From the NCBI RefSeq assembly GCF_907164915.1, contig NC_061862.1:60947068-61011067 (forward strand): a stretch of DNA of 64,000 bases. The letters run 5' to 3'. The number at the start of each line of letters is the position of its first letter. Within the stretch, counting starts at the first letter, position 1. Source of the DNA: Impatiens glandulifera (Eukaryota; Streptophyta; Magnoliopsida; Ericales; Balsaminaceae). This document shows, one piece after another, positions 46,458-59,283 of the stretch. The notes below the pieces were generated by a model. It made no database searches. It saw only the letters and a program-made list of their open reading frames with translations, and was not told the DNA's origin. A program made the position numbers and the translations under genes.

Positions 46458-48915
46458 TTAATGTATATCTTCTTTCCCTGCCTGCCCAGTTCATTTCTTT
46501 CTGTATCTCCCTCCCCTCCAAACTGTTCAATTTCGTGTATCATATTCAAATTTCAAATTTATTTCTCCAAAAATTACTTATACTCATCTGGGCACGACAC
46601 ATCCTATAGTGAATTAAGGTAAAAGGCTAAATGTGAGATTAATTAAGTGCTTACTCCAAAAAGACAAAGATAGGCCAAATAGGACTAGAAAAAAAAAGTA
46701 ACTTTTGAGCTCGCACTCTTGTCTAAAGTGTGTGCTTATTATAAGATCAATTATTAAAGGTGAAGGAGATCTATGTGAAGATTGATGCATGGCTTTTTCA
46801 ATTCTTTTTAACCCTACTTGCTCAAATATTGAAGATCCTATCGATATAGTTCATATTTGAAAACCCACAAAAATAACCTTAATCAATGTTTTCATTACCC
46901 TTTTCTTCGTTTTGATTGGATTTGCAATATTGATGTTTGTTGTTATCAATTTGTTACTTATTATAATGATGGTAATAGTTAAAAATGAGTTGAAAGAAAA
47001 TTATATATTATTACATTCGAAAAGAAAAACAATAGTGTTGTTTGAACGCATATTGCACTCTTTCCTATAAAAGTTGTCATTTTTTAAAAAGAAAAATAAT
47101 GGTACATTAATTTGGTCATGTACTAGGTGGGAATTGATTGAGAATTGGACCACATACAGCCATTTGATGATGTATGAAATTCTTTGAGTTTGTGTAGCTA
47201 GATAGAATACTCTATGACAGCTCATGAGAACTAAATCAAACCAAACCAAACTAAAGTAGCTGTTGTTGTTGTCAAACAGTTAAAATTGGGCTTTTGGGAA
47301 TTCCATTTTACTATTACAGTTTGATTGTCCTTTGTTTGAAACGCATTTGTGAATGAATGGATGGGGGTGGGGGCAGACACACTGTTAATTAATGTTGTCC
47401 CCCTAGGGCAGCTTGTATAATAAAAAAGTCTAAGATCATGGGGTTCTTTTTTCATTTTTCTTCTTATAATGGGAGAGAATTGCAACTTTAAAGAAAGTCG
47501 AATTAAGCACAATAATGATGTTGCCACCCATAAAAGGGGGTTTTGTTATTACTTGGGGTTTATTGGATAGCACAATCAGCCGTGTTTTCTGGAAATAACT
47601 GTAATTTTTTCATGTGTTTAATTAATTAAATACACTTAATTTCAGGTATGAAGTAAACAATAAAGAAGTGACTTATTAGAGTGATATGAGGACTTGTTTA
47701 AAAAAGAAGGTGAAAAAAGATTATGGGAAGGCAGTCACAGCTGAGGCACAATCAGAATGAGTTTCAACTACCCAACAAAGTTTTCAGAATAAAGAATTTA
47801 CCATTCAGTGTTGAACTGTCATTGCAAGCAAAACTCCAGCCATGAAACCGAAATTATTCTTCAAGAGTTGTTACCGAAGTTTCTAACATTGATTTCGAAA
47901 GGTTTTATGATCGATTTGTGCATCGTGAGCTTGTTTGTACTTAAACAACAAATCACCGATTTGTAGGACTTGGGACATAAATGGCTTGTCAAGTACAATT
48001 TCATCTTCTCCACCCTAAAATTTTCTCCAAATTTTCTTGTTTTTGCATTCTCTCTAACTAATGGTAAGGTGAGTGGAACTTGAAGAAATGGTAGAATATC
48101 ATATCATGAAGACTTGAGCCTAGTATTTTCATTATTTTTCTGTCTAATTAGTAAATTTGCATTATACAGAAAATTTGATACATAATAGAATGTTACAAAT
48201 ATAATATTTGTTTATTTGAGACATGTACAAAAACACATCTCCCTTAAACCAGTAAAAAGTTACGTAATTGTTCATGCAAATACGATCCTGATTGATACAT
48301 ATCTTGACTCTATTGTCGTATCACCAATAATTGGGGAGAGGACAACAAAACTCATAATCAGGACCTAGTGAGTTCATAAGGTTGGAGCATCTCATAATCA
48401 GGACCTAGTGAGTTCATAAGGTCGGAGCATGCTGCAACGTATATTTGTAACATATTGTTTTTGTTTCCAGTCTATATGTAATGTTTTGCCTTCTTGCTAC
48501 ACAACATTTTTTCTATACAATAACCTAGTCTTTACAAATGACAAGTATAAAACATGTGAATTTTCTAATAGAGGTATTGTTGAACTAAATTATTTTGATT
48601 AATATGACAAGGCATTAGAACCAAGAAAAATAAGTCTTATTTGATATAACTTTTAGGAATAGTTCACACAAGGCATGAGTTTACACTTCAATGAGTTCCA
48701 TATATATTTTATATTACATACACACATTTTTACATGTTCAACTTGTATCTTACATTATTTGGTTCATTGATTTGCTTGGTTCTAACATCTTAATTAAATA
48801 TGTATATATATATCAAAGAAAAAAGAGAATCATTTTAGTTGAACTCACTTGAATCTTTCCTGGACCTCTTTATAGTTAGTTGTTCATGGCGCAACTAGCT
48901 AGCTAAGGGGGAGTT
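46458..48915. other. Intergenic region between OFP and WNK
   Basis: Convergent gene ends flank it. The first 200 bp probably hold the OFP 3' untranslated region. No other gene is supported; a 98-residue minus frame at 47231-47527 shows no domain. It includes a 40-bp tandem duplication at 48351-48430. Confidence 0.5.
48351..48430. repeat. 40-bp tandem duplication
   Basis: CTCATAATCAGGACCTAGTG followed by AGTTCATAAGGT(T/C)GGAGCAT occurs twice in direct succession with a single difference. Confidence 0.95.
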
Positions 48916-51900
48916 TTAGGGTCTCTTCCCTCCAATTCGCCGTGACCCTTTGTTGTAAATGCCAAAGGGTGCCTGAAAACCAATGTCTTCAACCGCTCCT
49001 ACTGTTGACAATCTTTTACCTGCAGGTCCGAGCATTCTAGAAGAACCTCCCACCTGTCGAAAACCCTTTCCAGAAACTTGAAAAGGTGCCTGAAATCCAA
49101 CATCTTCAACCGCACTTGCTGTCTTAAAGGACCGTCTCTTAGTTATCTCTTCAACTAAGGATCGATGGAGCAACTGGCTACGTATATCCACTAGAGACCT
49201 ATTCCTCATCAATCTAGAATTGTCCATCACAAGTTTCTCTTTAGAAGTCATTGGCCCTTTACTATGTGAACTTGGGTATGGATTTTCTTCAGGGCAAAAT
49301 CTTGTAGACTTGGGAGTCGTTGAAATTTCATGCCCATCATCGAAATGGTATCCCAAGTTGGAATATTTTCCTGAGTGAATTGAACCATGCAAGCTGCTCT
49401 CATCTGAAAGATTGCCTGTCATGGAGTTGAAGATCAAGATGAGTTAGAAAATGGAAAAGCATTAGACCTTGTAGCCATGAGTCTAAGCCTTCAATTGGAA
49501 AGCAAGTCACATATAAGCACCATCTCATCCGGTTTTCACAACTGGGTATGGGATGAGAATTTGTTTGGTAACTAAACTTATTATTACACATCCATGTTTT
49601 GATCTAGAAACCGCCGGAAAAAAAAAAGGTGACTACTATAAAATCTCATTTGGAAGGATACCTGAAAGCCAATCACAATTGTAAGTCCTGTTCTCCATCA
49701 TTCCACTAGAAACAGTCAAAGGTGAAAGAAACACATCTGATGATGAACATGAGGAGAAAGAGGAAGGACTGTGATGCCCTCCATCATACTCTTCTTGATA
49801 ACTAAAGTTGTGATGGTGGTCTGGTAATTGAGCTTGTTCCACTCTTTTCCAGTGAGGTAAAAGGCCAGATATAGTTTCATCAATCATGTTGGCGATCTCG
49901 TGGGGCTCCCAGTCAGATATCTCCAACTCTTTTACCATTTCTATACCAACATCCAATGCTGTGTCATGTAGAATGTCAAAGGGAAAGTACACATGTCCAG
50001 TAGATCCTGAAATATTATAATACTGTTATGCATAAATGAAGTAAATATCAATTGGGCTCGGTTCCCATCAGGACAGGTTACAATTGCGGTCCCTAGGTAT
50101 GCATTTTAATAATACGAAGTAACATAAACCAAGAACAAGCATGATATCTCTCACCTTTCTCCTCAGTAATTTGCACCTTGAGGAATATTGAGTCATCTTC
50201 AGCATTTAGCTTTCCAGTTATAGTCATGTCTGTCCTTGGTTTGCTCTCAGCAAGTTGCAGCTTCTCAAATCCTATCTCTTCATTAAGGATTGGCTTCTGA
50301 TACCCAATCTTTGTTAAAGGTAGTAATTCAGCTTCCTGAAAAGCAATAAAAGGATCACGCAAAAGCTCTTTTGCTGATTTTCTCTTCGAGGCAGGTTCTA
50401 AGCATTTCCTTATAAACTGAAGCACTTCCACATTCTCAATTTTGTAAAAGGCTCTTGGCAATTTACCCTGAATCAAGAAAAAACACTTAAGATTTATATA
50501 TATGACAGAAGATACATGAATTTTTTTACCCATGTTCAATTTGATCTTACCGACGTCACTTTCTTGTAGATCTGCGCTGGATTTGTACATTCACTGTATG
50601 GGTATTCACATGTGAACAACTCTAATAAACACATTCCAAATGAGTAGACATCAACCAATTCATTGTAGTTCTCATCGTAAAGTTCTGGTGCCATGAACTC
50701 TGGCGTGCCTAGTCAAAGAGTTTCATTTCAAATAAAAGTAATTAACAAAGGAATTCACAAGAGATGGATGCTATGCTAGCCTGAAAAAAAAACCTACAAC
50801 AAATACAGGATGACAATTTTTTTAAAACACGACCCCAAAGTCATGACATCTTACTTCCATTCAAGATGTTCTTATGGGTTGATCAACTTTTCTTTTAAGA
50901 AAATATTTTGGGAAAACTACATTGTGCCATTTTATTAAACCTGCATGATGACAGTTACCTATGACACTATGGGCGGTGCGAGAGTTATGGAGGATGGCTG
51001 CAAGGCCAAGGTCACCAATCTTGACTTGTCCAAGATGACCATTCACGAAGATGTTATCACACTTAAGGTCTCGATGGATGACAGGAGGATCGTGTTCATG
51101 CAAATAAACAAGGCCCGAGAGTATTTGACGAGCCCAAATCTTGATGGCGCGAATGTCTAGATGCTTATACTTCTTCCTATACCTGCAAGAAGTTTCATTT
51201 CAGTTGTAAGCACCAATGAGAACGAACTCTCACATTTATTTAGAGAATGGGGAACGAGAGGGAGGAGAAATTAACTCTCGAAGGGAGCCTGAAGCAAACA
51301 TTTCGGTAATGAAGTTGAAAGTGCGTCGTTCCACATCGATCCAAGATGTGTGAAATTTGATTATGGAGTCGTGTTTAAGGGTGCTGAGTAGATGAACCTC
51401 GGAATACAGACGCTGCAAGTCATCTGGTGAGTGCAGAAGATCGTTTAGTTTTACCTGGTTCCATGCCACTTCCATTCCAAAGACTTCATCAATGGCTTTG
51501 TATACAATTTTCATTGCACCTTTGCCCAATACTTCATCAAACTGTCGTCAAAGAACAACTCCATTAATTGAGTAATTTAGATAATAACATATTTCCTTCT
51601 TAAGATAAATTGTGATTCTAAATCTGATAAAGAGATATGCCCTATGATGATGAGATCTTAGAAGTTGATTTCCACAATTAGACCCCTTAATCCAAGCCTC
51701 TTGTTAGTTGTCACTCAAGGTGGGTAACTTAATTTAGTGATCATAACTTGTACTATTGAAGTTTAACTCAATATTGTTGAAGCCTTTCTTTGAATGAATG
51801 TTTGTATTGCAAGATACCGCGTGATTCACTTCAACTTCTCAAAACCAAAAGAAAAAACACAAATTGAAATAAGCCCAGATAGAGTATTCCTTCAAAGACC

Positions 51901-52440
51901 CTCCCCTCTGTTTTTGTCCACTCCCAATTATTTAATCTATGTAAATACACTAGTTACTGTTTTTGAAAGCCATGGTTTTTTTATATATTTATAGGTGGAG
52001 GAGAAAGCAAGCTCTTTTCATTTTTTATGGTCTTCCTTTTACTAAACAATTATTTACACAAGTGTAAGCTGATCATAGCTTCCCTTTTGAGACTAATGAT
52101 TCATGATTTTCACTCACCCTTTTCATAGTAAGGATGACGTCAGCACAGAACATATACATCCTCTGTTCATTCAATTGTGTCAAGTTTAGATTAGGCCCTT
52201 ATTTCCACTTTTTTCTTTGCAAAATCAACAGAATTTCATTTGAAGGATATTGAAAAAGACACAACAGGGTAATAAAATCGGATGAAAACAACTCAGAATA
52301 CAAGTGTGGATCAACCAAATTGCACATAATTAAGAACACTACAAGATATGGGTAAAAAGGAATGGATGAATACTTACACGGCCATAGCGAGCGGTTGGAT
52401 CGATTTCAGCATACTCAGAAGCGCCCTTGTCACTCTGCAT
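48916..52440 (-). CDS. WNK (with-no-lysine) serine/threonine protein kinase, seven exons
   Basis: Reconstructed on the minus strand from GT/AG sites that keep one frame: 52440-52378, 51541-51276, 51182-50959, 50708-50551, 50467-50155, 50006-49662 and 49415-48916, giving 622 residues. The kinase domain begins [19 protein letters not shown] (19-37). The lysine normally in subdomain II is Asn49 (VAWNQV) and the catalytic lysine is in the glycine loop (Lys32), the WNK hallmark. HRDLKCDN (146-153) and DLG (167-169) follow, then the activation segment HSVIGTPEF and the exon-4 part with [14 protein letters not shown] sequence. A WNK-type autoinhibitory or OSR-like segment follows the kinase (KVQITEEKG region), then an acidic-aromatic stretch and a C-terminal tail with a repeated AVED(V/I)GFQAPF motif. 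Plant WNKs act in circadian, flowering and osmotic signalling. I cannot assign the number. Confidence 0.92.
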
Positions 52441-52495
52441 GTTCAACTTGATACTACTAGTGCTGCTACTACAAAAGCTTGAAAATTAGCATAAA

Positions 52496-52537
52496 TTAGG
52501 GGAAGGGGAGAAGATCAAATCCGACGATTGCCCTCAT
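52496..52537 (-). promoter_or_regulatory. Upstream open reading frame in the WNK leader
   Basis: Minus strand ATG at 52537 opens a 13-codon frame (MRAIVGFDLLPFP) ending at TAA 52498-52496, 55 bp before the WNK start codon. No intron boundary is evident between them. If transcribed as leader it could lower translation of the main frame. Confidence 0.45.
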
Positions 52538-52959
52538 GATATCCAAACGAGTAAACAGCGAAGAAGAGCCAAATGAGCTTAAAACAGTCAACCTTTGGAA
52601 TAACAAGAGCCATCTGATCGAAAAGCTCACGTAACACAGAAAAATGGTACGTTTGAGCAAACATTTGAAGAGGAAGTGGTTGGTGAGAAGAGATTGATCT
52701 TGACGGGCGGGTGATGATGATGATGATGTCGTGGCAAAACGATAGTGATTATTATTATGCTTTCCAGGCAAAAGGACAAGTTTCTCTCAAATGGAAAGTG
52801 GGCGGTGGGCCGGGGACAAAAAGTAAACAGAGCCAAGATATTCAATTTACTGTAACATGGACATAGAAAGACCTGAATTGAAGAACCATTTCGTTTGATT
52901 CTTAGATTTCGTACTAAGGGCAACAAGAAAGACTAAACGGCGGCGGAGAGCTCGTTTGA

Positions 52960-55900
52960 TCTTTGGGTATATTCAGAATTTGAGATACCTTCCTTCTTTG
53001 ATCATAATCTACATCAATTTTTTATTTTAATTTAGCATCTCAGTTATCAACTAGTATTTTTATACTTCAAACTTCAAACATTTATTTAAATAAATAATAT
53101 TATGCATTACCTACCTCGATTTGATAAATATAAATATATATATATATAATAATACTTAATTTGTAAAGTATCCGAATGGTTAGGAATTGTTAGGATCAAG
53201 AATGTTAATTTGAATATATATTGAGAGTAATTGATATTTGGTTGAATTGTGAGTTGACCCGCCCATAAACTTAAAACGATTAAAAATTAAAATTAAAAAT
53301 TGTATAAATATGTTTCGAACTTACAACCTAACAAAAACAAGTACAACACTTTAACCAAGTGTGATTGAGATGTGGTTTGCCGAGTTATAATAGACCGATA
53401 TTAATTGAAAATGGTTAAAAAAATATGAATCAAATATTTGATTGACCAAAGTGTGAGGTCGCGATGTTAAATATTAAAAAATATGAATCAAATATTTGAT
53501 TGACCAAAATGAGAGTGTAAGGTCATAAAATGGGATATTCATTCGAAAAAAAATATATGATGAGTTATGTGAGAAGATAAGTTATTTTAACGAAGTGAAT
53601 AAAATGTGAAATGAGGGTGTTCTATTTTTTATTTTAATATATTATTCGTAATTTATTAAAAATTTTAAACATTGAATACATATTATTAATATTATTTTAT
53701 TAAATTTATTAAATTTATTTTTTTTATATTTTTATCTTTGTGTATTGTACGGAATCTCCTCATTTAAATAATTCAAACTACTTTAATATCTTTTTTCTTT
53801 GATAACATTATTTAATTCATTAATGAAAATATTAAAATACTTTTAATTTTTAATTTTTCGTTTTATATATATAAATTCTTTTTAAGTTCTCTTACTTAAA
53901 AAAAATTACATATCTTTAAAATCAACACCCATTATTATTTTTTCTATCTTCAAGTTATTTAAATAATCCAGTCCAAACAAGACCTTACTTATTTATAAAA
54001 AAATGCTAACTTGAATTAATTTGATAAAATGACTCAACTAAAAAGAAATTTATAAAAACAAAATTGATATATTAGTATTGGTAGGATTAATTCGTATCAC
54101 ACTCAAGTAACACTTATACACAAAAGTGAAGTATCACCTCGCACATTTGATTTTTTTTCTTCTTTTTATACATAATGACGTTTTTTAGTGGATACATGCA
54201 TTACCTGTACTGTAACATTGAACTAACCGTATTGGTTATAAAAACATTGAATATAATAGAAACACTTGTCAAAAACATAATCATAATAAGTACGAACAAA
54301 TACAATTTAAATATTCCTTAAATAAGATATAAGACCTAAATTTCCTAGGTCAAAGATATGAACTTAGGTTTGATTTTTTTATTATTTGAATAACTCAAAA
54401 TCGAAACATGCTTAACTTAAACTTCTCAAAATACGTGACATTTTTAAGTTTTAAGTTATATTTAACTTTAACTACATCAAAATTGGTTTGAGTTTACGTT
54501 GGTTCTCTTTATTTTTTAAAAGAAAAAATTTAGTATTTTAAAATATTATAAAAAATAAAGTGAGTATATTTTTAATTTATGATATAAATGATTAAATGGA
54601 AAATAGTGATGTTTAATGTAATTGTAGATCATTTGAAGAAAAAAAATAAATAGTACACCTCCAAAGAAGGCTAAAAAAAATAAGTTGAGATATAGAAGAA
54701 ATATTTTAATTAAATTGTATTATAAATAAATAATTTTAGGAAAAAAATCCCAACAAACAAAATGCTGAAAAAGGTGGCTGGCGGCTACCGGAGTGACATA
54801 ATGGTCCCATTATCCCACTGCCGTCATGTTTGAATATATCATCAGAATTTTATGCAAAACCCCAAATTATTTGTTGGGATAATTATTGAAAAAAATCATT
54901 ATTTGTTTGAATTAAATTTTGTTTTACATTTAAAAAAAAATCTTCTATCACATTAGGAACCATCAAATTATTTAATTCACAAATTAAAATATTAAAATAC
55001 GTACATTTATTAAATTATAATTTTTAATATAAAAATATTTTAACTATTCATTCTAAAAATACCCAAATAATCTTTTTTTTTATCATTTAAAAAAAAAACA
55101 AGATAAAAAAGGTCTTAAGGATGAAATTATGAAAACGTATCTGTGGTACATGTTACGTGCCCCATCGGGACAAATAATATAGGTATCCCAAAATTAGTCC
55201 GATATATTTTAACTTTATAGGTTTTTTTTTTTTTAGAAAAGATGCAAACCTTTATATAGTCTAAATTTTATAAATATTCTAATTTTGTTTAAAAAGTATT
55301 TTCTAAATATATATGGTCTAAAAAAGTAATATTATCATCATAGATTTACATTTATAATTCTATTAAGTAAACATTTTTTTAGTAGAATCGATAGAGAAAT
55401 AGGTAACAACATGTTTCGGTTTTTTAAGAGAAATTTTTTGTTTTATCGAGACGATCTTTACGTTAAATTATAGAATGAGAAACATGTTATATACATCGAT
55501 GCGATAACTACACTACTAAAACCCAAACTAACCTACTTAAAATAATAAGATTTCATAAAATAAAAAAAGGTTATATTTATGAGAAGTCAGAAGAGATTGT
55601 CAACCAAACAATGTCCATTAAGTAATATGTATTTTGATAACCTACTTGCTTTTGAAAAGCTTAAGCAAGGAACGTGAAGTTATCTGTTTCTTCAATTTTG
55701 TTTTGTTTTTTCTAATTCAAATATAACATAAAGAAACTAAAATATGAGGCTGAGATGATACAGAAAAGTAGCACGTTTCTATTATCCTTAGGATCTGTTT
55801 GGTAATAATAGTAAGTTATAAATTGTATAGAAAATAAATTATAAAGGATATGAGATATATATGTTATTCACTTTACATTCTTTTTCTAAGCCAGAATTCA

Positions 55901-56127
55901 AACAAATAAAATGTTTCCAAATTGACATATTCTCTGAATTCTGAAATTTGATGCACATGCTTTGAAATTCGACTCCTTAAGAACACATTTCTGAATTTGA
56001 TTGCATTTCTTCGATCACTAGGATAAAACTTGTACATCCAACCCATCTAGCATATCTTTAATGCGAGGAAATGCCTATCTTCAACGATACGATTTCACTT
56101 CGTCATGAAGAAAATGCAGTAGTTAGG
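52960..56127. other. AT-rich intergenic region between WNK and the DHHC gene
   Basis: No gene is supported. It includes a direct repeat ATGAATCAAATATTTGATTG at about 53428-53450 and 53480-53505, a tail of a MITE-like GGATCTGTTTGGTAATAATA near 55793, and otherwise low-complexity A/T sequence. The last few hundred bases probably contain the 3' untranslated region of the DHHC gene. Confidence 0.5.
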
Positions 56128-59100
56128 TCAATGTTTGACTTCAAACAATTCTTTGACATTGCGTAAAATTCCTTTGTCATATGGATTTATGAACCTCATT
56201 TCCCTACATGGTTGTCCTGCGTAAAATACAAAAATCACATGGCTTTCAAGAATTTGTTCCTGAAATTGATGGTGAAGAACAAAATGAAAATACCTGACCG
56301 AGGTTGGGAAACTTGATGAAATTCAGGATAGTTCTTCCAATTTATCTGAATTGTTTGGAAGAAGAAAAATTATAAAGAAAATCACTTTACAAATTTCATT
56401 TTTCAGTTGATTGTTCCTTGTGATAAACTACAAGTTTACAAATCAAATTTCCAATAACAAACAAATCTAAGAGGATCTACAAGAAAGCAAGAACTTACCC
56501 ATTCATCAGTTCTGATGTTAAAGCAAATGCAGTAGATATGCCACACTAGGAAGGGTCCCTATATACACAATCACCAAGATCATTAACATTTGATTAGATC
56601 GGAAGACTAATTTTTTTCTCCTTAATAGTTGGTTGAGCAACTATTACTTAACCTGCCATAAAAGCTGGAGAAGTGAGAATGTCATTGAGCTAATCACCAA
56701 ATACATTGATATCTCTTGCTGCATAGTCAATAATGAAAAAGTACTCGAGTTTGAGAATAGGAAGGATTATACTTAGTTAAAAAGATTAAGAAGATACAAA
56801 GAAACATTCACGCACCCCTAACTCAATTCCAATCTGTGCCTGCATTTTCGTGGTAACTGGATGTTGATCAATTAAACATTGGCATTACATTAAGAATTCA
56901 TTTTCGTATTAGTAGAGAACGATATGAGAGATGGCAAAGAACTACAAAGAGATGACATGATTCGAGAAGACAGTACATCTGCAGTCAACATTCAATAAAA
57001 AACAGTAAAATCTTTTTTATTATTCATGATATTGAAGAACATGAGACCAACTATGGCAGTGCAACATCAACTTCTAAAAAGAAAGATTGCCTTCAATGGC
57101 CTTCACATTCATATGCATCACCTAATTTTAAACAAATCTTTAGATAAAACTAAGTGTTGAATACCAAAAGTTTAGTGCTAAATAGTTAACAATTTGAAAA
57201 ATAAACAAATAAAAAATATCCAAATTAACTAATTGGCATGCAAGTTGATTTGATAAAATGTAGAACTAATGTTTGGAAAGTGCTTATAAAACTATTATCT
57301 CTTTATAATGATGTAAGTAGAATATTTTTTAGGTTTAAAGCTGTGTTTTGGAAGCTCTTATTAGATTACCGAGTTAAGCAATTCATATCTTACTCAATTA
57401 AACAAAATTTTATAGCTTAATTTGAGTTGAATATAAAAAAATTAAGTGATATTAAGTAATAGTTATCAAATGAATTTAATTCTAACACTTAATTATTTAA
57501 ATGATGTGAAAGTTGTGTTATCAAACACCGCCTTAGAGCATGCATATGTACAGATGCTCTATCATGCAATTTCAAAAATATTTCAAGCTTACACTTAAAG
57601 GAGCAGATTGCATGTGTGGCCTCGGTGATTAAGAATATAGTTAAAAGAAATATGAAGAGAATGTGGTTGTTCTCGCCTGAAATCGAAACAATAACAGAAT
57701 CAATATGTGCAAACACATTTTGAAAATAAGTCGAGCTTAAAAATATAAATGGGGAAATCACAGGTACTAGGTCATTTTACCTATACAGTTTCCAAAAGCT
57801 GGGCAATGGTGGTCAAAACCCTTTACACATGCCTTACATTGTTTACAGTATCTCACTCTTTCTAATAAAAAAATGCCCTGCACAAGAAATGCAATTTCTC
57901 AAGTTTAAGACTCCAGGTTAAAGATTCTACTTGGAACACATAATAACATCGGCATCTAATGTTCTGAATATGTCATCAATGTTAATCTAGTAAAAGATGT
58001 CCAAAAGAAATCTTTAACCCCAAAAAATAATCAAATCATGCCAGGCTATAGAATGTTGAGATTAAGGGATTTGGCCACAACCCTCTTCTTCTTCCTTGTG
58101 AGACATCAATATCTGCCACTTTGGCGTTTCTCCATCAAGGTGGGTCATGTTTCTCCTCTTATTCTAATAATGTAATTGATTTGTATTATGAAACTGAGGT
58201 AAATTATCATTAAACAACCAATTAGGAGATCATATAAGAAAATTTCAACTAAACTCGAATTGTATACAAAAAGAGACATCATCAAATGAAACATAAGAAA
58301 TCAACATATCCACAAATCCTGTCTTCCCTTGAACAAAAAGAAACTAGTTCAAAGTTCATTTTCATTACAAGGGTAAAATAGTTTTTAAATGTTTTTATTG
58401 ACATTTAAATCCACATTTTATCAAATCAAAACTTAAATAAGAAGTAATTAACTCATTCAAGCACTTACTTTTTCACAGGGAAATTCACAATGCTTGTTAC
58501 AGGATGAAGACATCATTTCCTTCAAATGTGAATTCTCAATATTTTCAACATCAGGTTCCAATGCCGATGAAGAGTCGTCATAGTTCTCGAGAAGGTTGTG
58601 GGGAGACTTGACTGAAACATAACCAGGATCAATTGACATGATTCTGCAACAAAAAAGAAGAAAAATAGCATCTTAGAAATCTACTGAAATTCCGAATTCT
58701 AGCACAGCAAGCTAGTTTATTGAATCATCAAAATCACCTGCAGAGACCAATCACGAGGATAAGGAACTCTATATTGATTAAAATGTTGGACAACGTGGAA
58801 ACAACTGCAAGGTCAAGCAATTCATTCATAAGATCCTGAACAAAACCATTATGTGAAGAAATGAACTTCAATGGATATGAAAAGGAAGAGATCATAATAA
58901 GATCAACCTTTTCGAACCTGAGAGATGTAAACGCTCCATATCAAAATTATGTTGAGGAAAACAATGGCCGGTGCGGATGCTCTGACAAGGAGAAGCCTCT
59001 TGCAGGCTCTACCCAGAGCAGCTACCGCGATCAGTACAATTGCTGAAGAGAGAAAAAACCAGGGTTTATCGAATGCAGAGTTTAAGAATTGTACATATAA

Positions 59101-59283
59101 TAACTAAAGAGGGGGAGCCCTACCTGAACATGGAAGAAGCGATAGAAGAGAGAAGGCGGGGAAGAGGTGAGAGACCATGTAAAGGGCCAAATGAGTGACG
59201 ATAGTGATCAGAAAGGAGACGATGCATCGAAGTACCGTTTCTGATGAAACTAATGGCCCTTTCTCAGCTGCTAATTCTGACAT
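56128..59283 (-). CDS. DHHC-type protein S-acyltransferase (palmitoyltransferase), twelve exons
   Basis: Reconstructed on the minus strand, 368 residues. Exons: 59283-59124, 59042-58918, 58835-58738, 58643-58469, 58157-58082, 57861-57781, 57676-57593, 56856-56816, 56718-56653, 56558-56499, 56345-56294, 56216-56128. All junctions keep frame; the end of exon 5 (G|GTTGTG) is the weakest splice site. Four hydrophobic segments lie in residues 16-127, then the DPG motif (133-135), the cysteine-rich domain RYCKQCKACVKGF with DHHC at 228-231, two more membrane spans (about 243-258 and 285-303), the INWKNYPEF block, and NPYDKG (350-355), the C-terminal PaCCT-like motif. DHHC enzymes attach palmitate to cysteines of membrane proteins, with the DHHC cysteine as acyl intermediate. 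DHHC is followed by PAF instead of the commoner PW, which is seen in one plant subfamily. Confidence 0.88.

Noticed and set aside
47231..47527. 98-residue minus-strand frame
   Set aside because: No recognised motif, low-complexity end, and located in the intergenic region between OFP and WNK.
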